Origin: an uncultured Muribaculaceae bacterium
GTDB taxonomy: Bacteria; Bacteroidota; Bacteroidia; Bacteroidales; Muribaculaceae
Length of the DNA: 64,000 nt
NCBI GenBank assembly: GCA_910587185.1
Contig: CAJULY010000007.1
Location: forward strand, 62,001 to 126,000
Direction of reading: 5' to 3'
Part shown: positions 16,373 to 25,336 of the stretch, piece after piece
Position numbering within the stretch: the stretch's first letter is position 1
Layout of the letters: every line of letters begins with the position of its first letter
Notes under the pieces: generated by a model
Seen by the model: only the letters and a program-made list of their open reading frames with translations
Told to the model about the DNA's origin: nothing
Database searches by the model: none
Position numbers and translations under genes: made by a program

Positions 16373-18484
16373 ATGTGTCGAATCCTGTTTTCGATAATTC
16401 TCGCCATCTGTGTCTCATTCGGAGTTTTTTCCCAGAACGAGATACAGTTGCGCAACAAAATGCTGAGTGACAGCATAAACAAAAAGCTGCCGACCCTGAA
16501 GAGCTCCACCGCCCGCATCAACGCCCTGTATGACATATTCGACCTCGCGCCCCAGGACAGCGTGGTCGCAACCGGTGAGCGCGTGCTTCAGGCAGCGATG
16601 AAAGCCAAAGACTACGCCTCGGCCCTCGACATGCTGCGGCGCCTGTCATCATTCAATATCGGCAAAGACTCCACCCTCATCTCGAAGTACATGGGCGAGC
16701 TGAAAAAAATCCCCATATCCCCGGAACGGGAGGCCACGGAGTGTTTCATCTATCTCTGCGCCATGACCAACCAGGCCAGATATTCCTCGGAAGCCGACAG
16801 ATTCCACCGGCTGACCGAACTGACCAAACGGTACAGGGCAGAGAAAAAATCGGACAAATCCGCCGTCAACACCCGAATAGTCCTTCTCTTCACGATATGT
16901 AACTATCTTGACATGTCGATGCCCGGCGAAATTATGACAATATATCTCGAAGAGCTCGAAAAATTGCTTAAAAAGATGGATTATCGCCTTGACGGTCTGG
17001 AGAACATGTTCTATCTCCACTCGGCGATGGCATATACCTACAATGACCAGCCGGCAAGAGCCGTAGCCGCCGACCGCGAGCTCATGAAAGTGATTGACCG
17101 TCTGGACCATCAGGCACAATCCGACGGCCGCAAATTCCGTAATTACGACCGGTTCCGCTACAGTGTATATCGACGTATGCTCATCAATGCCGACGCACTC
17201 TCTCCCGATGAAATAGAAGAGACCTTCAGGAAGATAACCGAACTGCGCGATAAAAACCAAGCCGTCGCCGACGACATGGCCCACAATCCCCGCGCGGAAG
17301 CCTCCTATCTCATGGCCAAAGGGCGCTACACCCAGGCAGTTCCCCTCCTCGAAAACAGCCTGCAAGCGGAAAGAGCCTTCGCCACGAGACGTCTGCTTCT
17401 GAGGATGCTTGTCAAAGCCGCCGCCGAAACCGAGAACAAAGAGCTGCTGACACAAACCGCCATAGAATACAATCAGATTCTTGAGAACACACTGAAAGAA
17501 CGTACTCTCCAACGCGGCCAGGAACTCCGCGTACTCTATGACGTCACCGACGACTCTGCATCCGCCACCGCCTCAGACCTCATTGGCACCGCAAAAGGCA
17601 ACCGCACTACTGTTGTGGCCATTGTGGCGATTGTCCTGCTTCTGCTTGCAACCATACTGTTCATAGTCCTCTACCGGCGTACGCGCAAAATTTCAGAGAA
17701 ACTTCTCGAGACAAACGACATGCTGACCGCCGAGCGCGACAACATGCAACGCACCCAGACGTCACTGATCGAGGCTCGCGATGAAGCCCGGAAAGCAAAT
17801 CGCCATAAAAACAACTTCATCTCCAACATGAGCCATGAAGTAGCCTCGCCGCTGAACGCGATCGTGGAGTGTTCGCACATCCTCGTCGATAACGCCAACG
17901 AAGAGAAACGGCATTACCTCGACCGATTCGCCCGCACCATTGACGTCAGCGCCGAAATGCTGCGCACCCTCATCAACGACGTCCTCGAGATAAGCAATGC
18001 CGAAGCAGGCACGCTTCCCATCCAGCGAACAACCGTCCCGCTGCGCACACTTTGCGTTGCGGCTATGGAAAACGCAAGGCTCCACCTTGACAATCCCCGC
18101 GTCACGCTTCGCTGGGCAAACGAGAACGAAGCGACCCAGGTTATCTACACCGATGCACGGCGAGTTGAGCAGGTGCTCGTCAACATGCTCCTGAACAGCA
18201 TCAAATTCACCGAAGAAGGATTCATAGAGCTCGCTTACAAAGTCGATACTGTCGGAGGCACAACTACCTTTACCGTGACGGATTCGGGCATCGGGGTCCC
18301 CGAAGGAAAAGAAGAGCTCATATTCGAACGTTTCGAAAAACTGTCGCCCATGTCGCAGGGCGCCGGCCTCGGACTCAGCATCTGCCGCATGATAGCCGAT
18401 CTCATGAAAGGCAAGATATATGTCGATAAATCCTATGAAGGCTCCGGCGCACGCTTTGTATTCACTATTCCTTCCACGCCTTAA
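16373..18484 (+). CDS. Membrane sensor histidine kinase (orphan)
   Basis: 703 residues. Signal peptide or anchor (MCRILFSIILAICVSFGVFS), a helical, TPR-like periplasmic sensor region (about 25-405), one transmembrane helix (about 414-434) and a cytosolic coiled linker. Then a HisKA domain with phospho-acceptor His488 (NMSHEVASPLN) and a HATPase domain with N box (NMLLNSIKFTEEG), G1 (DSGIGVP), F box (ERFEKL) and G2 (GAGLGLSICRMI). No receiver or AraC-type HTH is fused, unlike hybrid two-component sensors of polysaccharide loci, and no response regulator gene is adjacent. Its partner must be elsewhere. It precedes a GH110-like gene by 46 bp; a regulatory link is possible but unproven. Confidence 0.93.
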   Translation: MCRILFSIILAICVSFGVFSQNEIQLRNKMLSDSINKKLPTLKSSTARINALYDIFDLAPQDSVVATGERVLQAAMKAKDYASALDMLRRLSSFNIGKDSTLISKYMGELKKIPISPEREATECFIYLCAMTNQARYSSEADRFHRLTELTKRYRAEKKSDKSAVNTRIVLLFTICNYLDMSMPGEIMTIYLEELEKLLKKMDYRLDGLENMFYLHSAMAYTYNDQPARAVAADRELMKVIDRLDHQAQSDGRKFRNYDRFRYSVYRRMLINADALSPDEIEETFRKITELRDKNQAVADDMAHNPRAEASYLMAKGRYTQAVPLLENSLQAERAFATRRLLLRMLVKAAAETENKELLTQTAIEYNQILENTLKERTLQRGQELRVLYDVTDDSASATASDLIGTAKGNRTTVVAIVAIVLLLLATILFIVLYRRTRKISEKLLETNDMLTAERDNMQRTQTSLIEARDEARKANRHKNNFISNMSHEVASPLNAIVECSHILVDNANEEKRHYLDRFARTIDVSAEMLRTLINDVLEISNAEAGTLPIQRTTVPLRTLCVAAMENARLHLDNPRVTLRWANENEATQVIYTDARRVEQVLVNMLLNSIKFTEEGFIELAYKVDTVGGTTTFTVTDSGIGVPEGKEELIFERFEKLSPMSQGAGLGLSICRMIADLMKGKIYVDKSYEGSGARFVFTIPSTP

Positions 18485-18530
18485 AGTATTTCTTCTTACC
18501 ATTCATACCTATTCCTTACACTCAACACTT

Positions 18531-20234
18531 ATGATCAAGAAACTGACAACAGCCATCTTGGCGCTTTTTTCCATCAGCGTCATGGCATCAGCTGAAGTAA
18601 TCAACGTAAAACCGCCCAAGGGCGACGCCACACAAGTTCTCAACGCTGCTCTGCGCAAAGCCTCAAAAGCCAAAGGCCCTGTCGAAATCAGACTTGCGCC
18701 GGGCACCTACAACCTTTCCAAAGAGAAAAGCTTAGTGCGCTACTACAGAGTGAGCAACACAGCGTCGGAGACAGAACACAAGACCGCCAACAAACATATA
18801 GGGCTGCTTCTGAAAAATCTTAAGCACGTGACCATAAACGGCGACGGCAAGGCCACACTGCTCACCCACGGCGAGATGACTCCATGGGTCATAGATTCGT
18901 GCACCGACATCAGACTGACAGGCCTGACTGTCGATGCCGCCGATCCGTCCGTTCCGGAAATGACTGTCGTAGAACGCACCGACAATTCCATTCTGGCAAA
19001 AGTGAACGAACGCTCCCGCTACGAAATCCGTGACGGAAAACTGTACTGGAAGGGATTCGGATGGGAATTCACCGACGGCATAGCACAGCTTTTCAGCCCC
19101 GCCAAAGGCACCAATCTGCGCTGCAACTCGCCCGTGGCTCTTGCCGTAAATGTCGAGGAGGTCACTCCCGGGACGCTACGCTTCAGCTATTCCGGCAATG
19201 CCCCTGCGTGCGCTCCCGGAGAGACATTTCAGATGCGCCATGCTATCAGAAGCGAAGTCGCCGGTCTTGTCAACCGTTCGACCGACGTCACCCTCTCAGG
19301 CATACGGTTCAAATTCATGGGCAACTTCGGGGTTGTCAGCCAGCTGTCGAAAAACATCACTATAGAAAACATCACGTGCTGGGCCGACTCGGCAACAAAC
19401 CGCACGGCTGTGGGATTCGCCGATTTCTTCCAGGTATCGAGCTGCGGAGGTCTTGTCCGTTTCGACAACTGCCGTTTCGGGAGTGCTCATGACGACCCGA
19501 TCAACATCCACGGAACACACCTGAAGATAACCGAAATCAACGGTAACAAACTGACGGCGCGCTACATGCACCACCAGACGTTCGGATTCCTCGGATTCAC
19601 CGAAGGTGACACCGTCTCGGTCACCGATCCCGCCACTCTTCTCCCCGTAGGCTATTTCGTGGTAGGGAGCGCACGCATGGCTGATGAACGGAACACGGAA
19701 ATCACGATGGAAGGATTCCGCCCCGTCGAAGGCGCCAAAGTCCCCGCGTCGCTTAAGGGAATGATAGTCGAGAACCGCACATGGTGTCCGACCGTCAGCA
19801 TCACGAACTCATACTTCTCCCTGATCCCGACACGCGGCATTCTGGTAACCACATGGCGTCCCGTTGTCATCAGGAATAACCGTTTCGTCAAATGTCCCAT
19901 GGCGGCCATCCTCATAGCCGATGACGGACGCTCATGGTTCGAATCAGGCGCCGTAGAGAACGTGACCATCTCCGGAAACGTCTTCGAGCAGTGCAGCAAT
20001 CCGGTTATCAGCATAGCTCCCGAAAACGTGCTTTCCGATGCCGGCTATGTCCACAGGAATATCACCGTCACCGACAACACTTTCATATCTGATCGCCCCG
20101 TCAGAATAGGCGTCCGTTCAGTCGATGGATTCACCTTCTCCGGCAACAAGGCCCGAACCGTTTCAGGGACTCCCCAGGAACTCCTGTTCGACATCAGCTC
20201 ATCGGCCAATGTAAACCTCGGACAGAACCGATAG
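18531..20234 (+). CDS. GH110-like alpha-1,3-galactosidase (parallel beta-helix)
   Basis: 567 residues from ATG 18531 (MIKKLTTAILALFSISVMASA signal peptide). The longer open frame starting at 18420 lies inside the kinase gene. A right-handed beta-helix is indicated by repeated short strands (NITIENITCWADS, NVTISGNVFEQC, NITVTDNTFISD). Motifs recalled from GH110 enzymes such as the Bacteroides blood-group-B alpha-1,3-galactosidases are YYRVSNTASETEHKT, KHIGLLLKNLKHVTINGDG, and HDDPINIHGTHLKI carrying the acidic pair. Such enzymes release terminal alpha-1,3-galactose from host glycans in the periplasm. The family call is from remembered motifs, not a search. Substrate linkage is inferred. Confidence 0.83.
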   Translation: MIKKLTTAILALFSISVMASAEVINVKPPKGDATQVLNAALRKASKAKGPVEIRLAPGTYNLSKEKSLVRYYRVSNTASETEHKTANKHIGLLLKNLKHVTINGDGKATLLTHGEMTPWVIDSCTDIRLTGLTVDAADPSVPEMTVVERTDNSILAKVNERSRYEIRDGKLYWKGFGWEFTDGIAQLFSPAKGTNLRCNSPVALAVNVEEVTPGTLRFSYSGNAPACAPGETFQMRHAIRSEVAGLVNRSTDVTLSGIRFKFMGNFGVVSQLSKNITIENITCWADSATNRTAVGFADFFQVSSCGGLVRFDNCRFGSAHDDPINIHGTHLKITEINGNKLTARYMHHQTFGFLGFTEGDTVSVTDPATLLPVGYFVVGSARMADERNTEITMEGFRPVEGAKVPASLKGMIVENRTWCPTVSITNSYFSLIPTRGILVTTWRPVVIRNNRFVKCPMAAILIADDGRSWFESGAVENVTISGNVFEQCSNPVISIAPENVLSDAGYVHRNITVTDNTFISDRPVRIGVRSVDGFTFSGNKARTVSGTPQELLFDISSSANVNLGQNR

Positions 20235-20270
20235 GATTTACATTTGCAAACGGCATATATCAACCCGAAG

Positions 20271-20311
20271 CATTCCCGCAATTAACTATTTTTCAGTTAA
20301 TTGCGGGAATG
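20271..20311. repeat. Perfect 17-bp inverted repeat between the GH110 gene and rsmH
   Basis: CATTCCCGCAATTAACT and its exact complement AGTTAATTGCGGGAATG are separated by a 7-nt loop (ATTTTTC). It may terminate or stabilise the GH110 transcript. The absence of a T-run and the perfect symmetry also fit an operator or a small repeat element. Confidence 0.7.
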
Positions 20312-20380
20312 TAAATAAGTTGTGCTAAAATTTTTCAAAAAAAGTGGAATTTAATTATGTAAATTTCGGACGAAAAATCG

Positions 20381-20388
20381 TAACTTTA
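20381..20388 (+). promoter_or_regulatory. -7-like element of the division/cell-wall cluster
   Basis: TAACTTTA, one base from TAnnTTTG, lies 37 bp before the rsmH start. A TTTC at 20364-20367 is too close for a standard -33. An AAGGAG sequence, unusual as a Shine-Dalgarno in this phylum, follows at 20401-20406. Confidence 0.4.
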
Positions 20389-20425
20389 CGTCCTGTTTCT
20401 AAGGAGATATTTTTCCGCCCGTCTT

Positions 20426-21337
20426 ATGGAAGAACCCGTATATCACATACCGGCCCTGCTACCCGAATGCATCGAAGCGCTTGACCTGCGCCCCGACGGC
20501 ATTTATATCGACGCCACCTATGGCGGCGGAGGTCACAGCCGCGCCATCGTGGAACATCTTGGTCCTCAGGGACATCTCTACGGATTCGATCAGGACGAAG
20601 ACGCCGTCGGCCGCGCCATGACAGACCCGCGGTTTACAATGGTCTATAGCAATTTCCGCTTTCTGCGCAATTTCATGCGCTTCTACGGCCATGACACCGT
20701 TGACGGCATACTTGCCGATCTCGGAGTCTCGTTCCATCATTTCGATGACTCGCAGCGCGGATTCTCCTTCCGTTTCGACGGCCCTCTGGACATGCGGATG
20801 AACCGCCATGCCTCGCGCTCGGCAGCTGACCTCCTGTCGGCAGCCTCGGAAGAGGAACTCGCCGGAATCTTCACCCTTTACGGGGAACTTCCTTTCGGCA
20901 AACGTCTCGCCGCCGCCATCGTGGCCGAGCGCAACGCAGGACGTCCCGTCACCCGCATCGAACAGCTGCGCGAAATCAGCTCCCGCTTCATATCCCCCAA
21001 ACGGGAGAAGAAGGAACTCGCGATGATTTTCCAGGCCTTGCGCATAGAAGTCAACGGCGAAATGCAGGCTCTCGAACAGTTTCTGCAGGCCTGCCTGAAG
21101 ACCCTGCGTCCCGGCGGACGTCTCGCCGTTATAACCTATCATTCACTCGAGGACAGACTTGTCAAGAACTTCATCAAGAGCGGCAATTTCGAAGGTAGAA
21201 TAGAGAAAGACTTCTTCGGCAAAGTCTATAGGCCCTTCAAGGCGGTCAATTCCAAACCGATAGTGCCGTCGGCCGAAGAGATTGAACAAAACCCACGCTC
21301 AAGGAGTGCGAAACTCCGCGTGGCCCAAAAGGTGTAA
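20426..21337 (+). CDS. rsmH: 16S rRNA (cytosine-1402-N4)-methyltransferase RsmH
   Basis: Methylates N4 of C1402 in the 16S rRNA P-site region; also called MraW. 303 residues, family length. Seen: YHIPALLPECIEALDL at the N-terminus, SAM-binding YIDATYGGGGHSRAIVEHL, the ILADLGVSFHHFDDSQRGFS block, and the C-terminal GGRLAVITYHSLEDRLVKNF. In many bacteria mraZ precedes it, but here the upstream 190 bp contain only a hairpin and a promoter-like element. It opens the cluster of cell-wall and division genes, with ftsL starting 7 bp after it. Confidence 0.97.
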   Translation: MEEPVYHIPALLPECIEALDLRPDGIYIDATYGGGGHSRAIVEHLGPQGHLYGFDQDEDAVGRAMTDPRFTMVYSNFRFLRNFMRFYGHDTVDGILADLGVSFHHFDDSQRGFSFRFDGPLDMRMNRHASRSAADLLSAASEEELAGIFTLYGELPFGKRLAAAIVAERNAGRPVTRIEQLREISSRFISPKREKKELAMIFQALRIEVNGEMQALEQFLQACLKTLRPGGRLAVITYHSLEDRLVKNFIKSGNFEGRIEKDFFGKVYRPFKAVNSKPIVPSAEEIEQNPRSRSAKLRVAQKV

Positions 21338-21344
21338 GTTATCT

Positions 21345-21719
21345 ATGTCAACATACAGCAACACAACAGGGAAACAAAACGCGGGCGGCACCGACGAACG
21401 GTCCGGCTCCGTGATGCGCCGACTGCTTTTCGGGCAGATTGTCAGCTCCGACCTCTTCGCACGCAACTGGCTCGCGCTGATCCTTGGCGTCTTCATGATA
21501 CTGGCATATATTTCCGGCAAATACAGCTGTCAGACAAAAATGGAGGAGGTCACCCGGCTGAGCAAAGAATATGCAATTGTAAACGCCGAACTCATCCGTT
21601 GCCGCTCACGCTACATGAGCCGCATAAGGGAGAGTTCCATGCAGGCCATGGTCGATTCCCTGAATCTTAATCTGCACGTGAGCGAAAATCCCCCTTACCG
21701 TCTAAAAACCGACAAATGA
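21345..21719 (+). CDS. ftsL: FtsL-like cell division protein
   Basis: 124-residue bitopic inner-membrane protein. The start at 21345 (MSTYSNTTGKQNAGG) is chosen because the longer frame from 21282 overlaps rsmH. A transmembrane helix lies at about 46-63 (LALILGVFMILAYISGKY). It is followed by a periplasmic segment with heptad-like spacing (MEEVTRLSKEYAIVNAELI), as in FtsL, which pairs with FtsB to activate FtsWI. Sequence identity of FtsL is always low, so the name rests mainly on position between rsmH and ftsI and on topology. Its stop codon overlaps the ftsI start (ATGA). Confidence 0.82.
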   Translation: MSTYSNTTGKQNAGGTDERSGSVMRRLLFGQIVSSDLFARNWLALILGVFMILAYISGKYSCQTKMEEVTRLSKEYAIVNAELIRCRSRYMSRIRESSMQAMVDSLNLNLHVSENPPYRLKTDK

Positions 21720-23824
21720 AAAAAGAGAACAGGCGCAACATATTGATCCGTTATGGAATAATAGTGGTGTTCATACTGCTGTTATCCGGCCGCATCGTGT
21801 ATAAGCTTGTCGATAACACTGTTCTCTCGGCTCCCCACTGGAACAAGCTCGCCGAAAAAGAGCTGTCGGAGATCGACACCATAGAACCGGAACGCGGGGA
21901 AATTCTCGCAGCCGACGGCAGTGTCCTGGCCACAAATATGATTCTCTACACTCCATGCCTCGACCTGCGTCATCCCAAATTCAACGTCGATTCATATAAA
22001 ACGGCTGTTCCGAGGGTGGCCGACAGCCTGGCGGCCCATTTCCCGAAAAAATCGGCCAAAGAGTGGCGCCAGTATCTTCTTTCACCGCTGAAGCGGCCTA
22101 AGGACAAATGGTCGAGATCATTCGCCATTGTCCGCGACATATCTTTCTTCGAATGCGAACTGGTCAAAACCTTCCCCTTCCCGCGCACCCGGGCCAAAGC
22201 GCCCCGCAAAGGCAAGCTTATAGGCTTCAAGGTCGAGTCGCGATCGGTCCGCGTGCGTCCCTACGGAGCGATGGCGCGGCGCAGTATCGGCGCCGTGGGT
22301 GTGACCGACTCGATCAAGCGCGTCCACGGAAAATACGGGCTCGAGAAAGCGCTCGACTCCCTGCTCTACGGCAAACCGGGCTACACCAAGAAAGTTCCCC
22401 TGACAACCGCCATAGTCAAATGGAAAGACATCCCTCCGGTCAACGGCTATACTGTCCGCACGACCATCGACATAAAGATGCAGGACATTGTGGAAAACGA
22501 GCTAAACAAGATGCTTGAATTCTGCGAGGCCGACTGGGGTACGGTCATACTCATGGAGGTAGCCACCGGCGACATAAAGGCTGTTGCCAATCTCGAGCTG
22601 AGCCCCCGGCCCGGCGAGGGATACATCGAGAGCCGCAATCGCGCCGTTCTCGGCTATGAACCGGGCTCCGTAGTGAAGACCCTTTCGATGCTCATAGCCC
22701 TCGAGGACGGCATCGTCACTAATATCCATGAAGTGATCCCTCTTGGCGACAAATGGTATTACTATGGCAAAAAGGCGATCCAGGACTCCCACTTCATAGC
22801 TTCGGCCGACATCACGGGAGTGCTCGAACAGTCATCCAACATAGGGATGGCCAAGATCATCACCCGCCGCTTCGGTCCCAATCCACCGGCTTTCCGCGAG
22901 CGAGTGAGCAAACTCGGATTCCTCGAGCCGATGAATTCCGGCATAGCCGGCGAAGAGGTACCCAACTTCATTCCGCTGAAAAACGACGACCTTGGGCGCC
23001 AGATGCTTGCCAAACAGAGCTACGGCTACTGCACGGAGATATCGCCGCTCTACACCGCGTCGCTCTATAACGCCATAGCCAACGACGGCGTCTATGTGCG
23101 CCCCCGTCTGGTGCGCGGACTCATCGGCAACGGCATCGACACCATCTACCCCGTCACAAACATCCGTGACCGCATCTGCACTCAGGCCAATGCCCGCACA
23201 CTGCGCAAAATGCTCTCGGCCGTGGTCTGGGGCAAACACGGAACAGCGCGCCATTTCCTCCAGTCGCCTCTGGTCAGAATCATAGGCAAGACGGGGACAG
23301 CCAACATCAACAGAGAGGGCATCGGCTATACAAGAGGCGTCAACCGATTGGCTTTCTGCGGAATCTTCCCCGAAGAAAAGCCGCGTTACACCTGCATAGC
23401 GCTTGTCTCCTATCCCAAACGCAACGCAATGGGCGCCGCCTCCAACGCCGGCACTATCGTACGCAAAGTGGCCGAAGCGCTTTACTCGCGAGGCATGCTG
23501 GACTACGATGACAGCTACACGAAGGGCGAACACAACAACACTCCTGTCCCCACGATGTATGCCTCTCTTGATCCGGCACGCAACGACAGGGTCCAGAAAT
23601 CGCTCAGTCTCGGCAACCGTAAAGCAGTCATGGCATCTCCAGCGAAAAAATCGGGAGGAGTGCCAGATGTTCTCGGTCTCGGCCTGCGCGACGCTCTGAA
23701 GACACTCGAGAGCGCCGGCTATCAGGTGCGCATCAATGGCCGCGGCTGCGTGACCGGACAGGTCCCCGCTCCGGGAAGCGCAGTCAGAAAAGGCGAAAAA
23801 ATTTATCTGACACTGAAAGAATGA
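21716..23824 (+). CDS. ftsI: Penicillin-binding protein 2/3-type transpeptidase FtsI with C-terminal PASTA domain
   Basis: Septal peptidoglycan DD-transpeptidase, 702 residues, anchored by one N-terminal helix (IIVVFILLLSGRIVYKLV). A pedestal domain (EPERGEILAADGSVLATN) precedes the transpeptidase domain with its three motifs: SxxK at Ser318 (GSVVKT), SxN at 373-375 (SSN) and KTGT at 525-528. A single PASTA domain occupies about the last 60 residues (PDVLGLGLRDALKTLESAGY). PASTA is typical of Gram-positive PBPs but is also found in Bacteroidetes FtsI. It acts with FtsW and the FtsL-like protein encoded around it. The 4-bp overlap with ftsL implies coupling. Confidence 0.96.
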   Translation: MKKENRRNILIRYGIIVVFILLLSGRIVYKLVDNTVLSAPHWNKLAEKELSEIDTIEPERGEILAADGSVLATNMILYTPCLDLRHPKFNVDSYKTAVPRVADSLAAHFPKKSAKEWRQYLLSPLKRPKDKWSRSFAIVRDISFFECELVKTFPFPRTRAKAPRKGKLIGFKVESRSVRVRPYGAMARRSIGAVGVTDSIKRVHGKYGLEKALDSLLYGKPGYTKKVPLTTAIVKWKDIPPVNGYTVRTTIDIKMQDIVENELNKMLEFCEADWGTVILMEVATGDIKAVANLELSPRPGEGYIESRNRAVLGYEPGSVVKTLSMLIALEDGIVTNIHEVIPLGDKWYYYGKKAIQDSHFIASADITGVLEQSSNIGMAKIITRRFGPNPPAFRERVSKLGFLEPMNSGIAGEEVPNFIPLKNDDLGRQMLAKQSYGYCTEISPLYTASLYNAIANDGVYVRPRLVRGLIGNGIDTIYPVTNIRDRICTQANARTLRKMLSAVVWGKHGTARHFLQSPLVRIIGKTGTANINREGIGYTRGVNRLAFCGIFPEEKPRYTCIALVSYPKRNAMGAASNAGTIVRKVAEALYSRGMLDYDDSYTKGEHNNTPVPTMYASLDPARNDRVQKSLSLGNRKAVMASPAKKSGGVPDVLGLGLRDALKTLESAGYQVRINGRGCVTGQVPAPGSAVRKGEKIYLTLKE

Positions 23825-23854
23825 TCATTGTAGAATATAAAAATTACGTTATAT

Positions 23855-25318
23855 ATGAAATCACTGTCTGACCTGCTCTCAGCCATAATGGTCGAAGAGA
23901 TTATTGGAAGCGAAAACAAAGAGATAACCTCGCTTGAATGTGATTCCCGTAAGATAAAACTCGGATCCATGTTCGTGGCCGTGCGCGGATATAATGTCGA
24001 TGGCCACAAGTTCATCCCTCTTGTGACTCTCGCCGGCGCCTCCGCGATAGTATGCGAGGAGCTTCCCGAGCGCCTCGAATCCAATGTCACTTATATCAAG
24101 GTGGCTGATTCGGCAGTCGCTCTCGGATATCTCGCTTCGCAATGGTGGGGCAATCCGTCGCGCAAGCTGCGCCTCGTGGGAGTCACGGGAACCAACGGAA
24201 AGACGACCACGGCCACCCTCATCTACGAGATGGCACGCATGTCAGGCTACAAATGCGGACTTCTGTCAACCGTCTGCAATTATATAGACTCCGAAGCCGT
24301 TCCGGCTACCCAGACCACGCCCGACCCCCTGACTCTCAACGAGCTGCTCCACCGCATGGTGGTGGCAGGCTGCAGCTATGCCGCGATGGAGGTCAGCTCC
24401 CACGCCGCCCATCAGCACCGAATCGCAGGTCTTACCTTTGCGGGAGGCGTCTTCAGCAATCTGACCCGCGACCACATGGACTACCACAAGACAGTTGAAG
24501 CCTACCGCGATGCAAAGAAAATGTTCTTCGACATTCTTCCTTCGTCGGCCTTCGCCCTCGTCAACGCGGATGACCGCAACGGATCGTTCATGATACAGAA
24601 CACTGCCGCAAAAAAATACACCTATTCATTGAGAAAAGACGCCGATTTCACCGGACGCATCATCGAAAGCCGGCTTGACGGAACTCTGATGCAGTTCAAC
24701 GGCAACGAAGTGGAAGTTCTTTTCACCGGACGTTTCAACGCCTACAACCTGACGGCTGTCTATGGAGCCTCGATTCTGCTCGGCTGGGATCCAGAGAAGG
24801 TACTTGTCGATATGAGTCGCCTCGTGCCGGTGGCAGGCCGTTTCCAGACCATCCATTCGCCCGAGGGTATAACGGCGATCGTGGATTACGCCCACACCCC
24901 CGACGCGCTTGTGAACGTGCTCGACACCATCGCCGAGATTCTGGCAAAGAAAGGAAAGATAATCACCGTGGTCGGCGCGGGCGGAAACCGCGACGCCGGA
25001 AAACGCCCCATAATGGCAAAAGAATCGGCTCTGCGCTCGGACCGTCTTGTCCTCACCTCCGACAATCCGCGCAACGAGGACCCGGCGGAAATAATACGGG
25101 AAATGGAAAGCGGTCTGGACACCCCCGAACTGCGTTCGCGCACGATTTCCATAACCGACCGCCGCGAAGCCATACGCACCGCAATAATGCTCGCTTCGCC
25201 GGGCGACGTGGTGCTCATTGCCGGAAAAGGACATGAGACCTATCAGGAAATATGCGGCGTCAAGCATCATTTCGACGACCGCGAGATTGTTCGCGAGGTA
25301 TTCGAAAAGCAAAACTAA
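23855..25318 (+). CDS. murE: UDP-N-acetylmuramoyl-tripeptide synthetase MurE
   Basis: Adds the third amino acid to UDP-MurNAc-L-Ala-D-Glu in the cytosol. 487 residues. Walker-type GTNGKTTT at 112-119. The DNPR motif at 403-406 (SDNPRNEDP) marks meso-diaminopimelate as the amino acid added, rather than lysine. HYAHTPD-like DYAHTPDAL and GKGHETYQ motifs are also present. It lies in order between ftsI and mraY with short gaps (30 and 18 bp). Confidence 0.97.
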   Translation: MKSLSDLLSAIMVEEIIGSENKEITSLECDSRKIKLGSMFVAVRGYNVDGHKFIPLVTLAGASAIVCEELPERLESNVTYIKVADSAVALGYLASQWWGNPSRKLRLVGVTGTNGKTTTATLIYEMARMSGYKCGLLSTVCNYIDSEAVPATQTTPDPLTLNELLHRMVVAGCSYAAMEVSSHAAHQHRIAGLTFAGGVFSNLTRDHMDYHKTVEAYRDAKKMFFDILPSSAFALVNADDRNGSFMIQNTAAKKYTYSLRKDADFTGRIIESRLDGTLMQFNGNEVEVLFTGRFNAYNLTAVYGASILLGWDPEKVLVDMSRLVPVAGRFQTIHSPEGITAIVDYAHTPDALVNVLDTIAEILAKKGKIITVVGAGGNRDAGKRPIMAKESALRSDRLVLTSDNPRNEDPAEIIREMESGLDTPELRSRTISITDRREAIRTAIMLASPGDVVLIAGKGHETYQEICGVKHHFDDREIVREVFEKQN

Positions 25319-25336
25319 CCACAACCGCTCCACATC

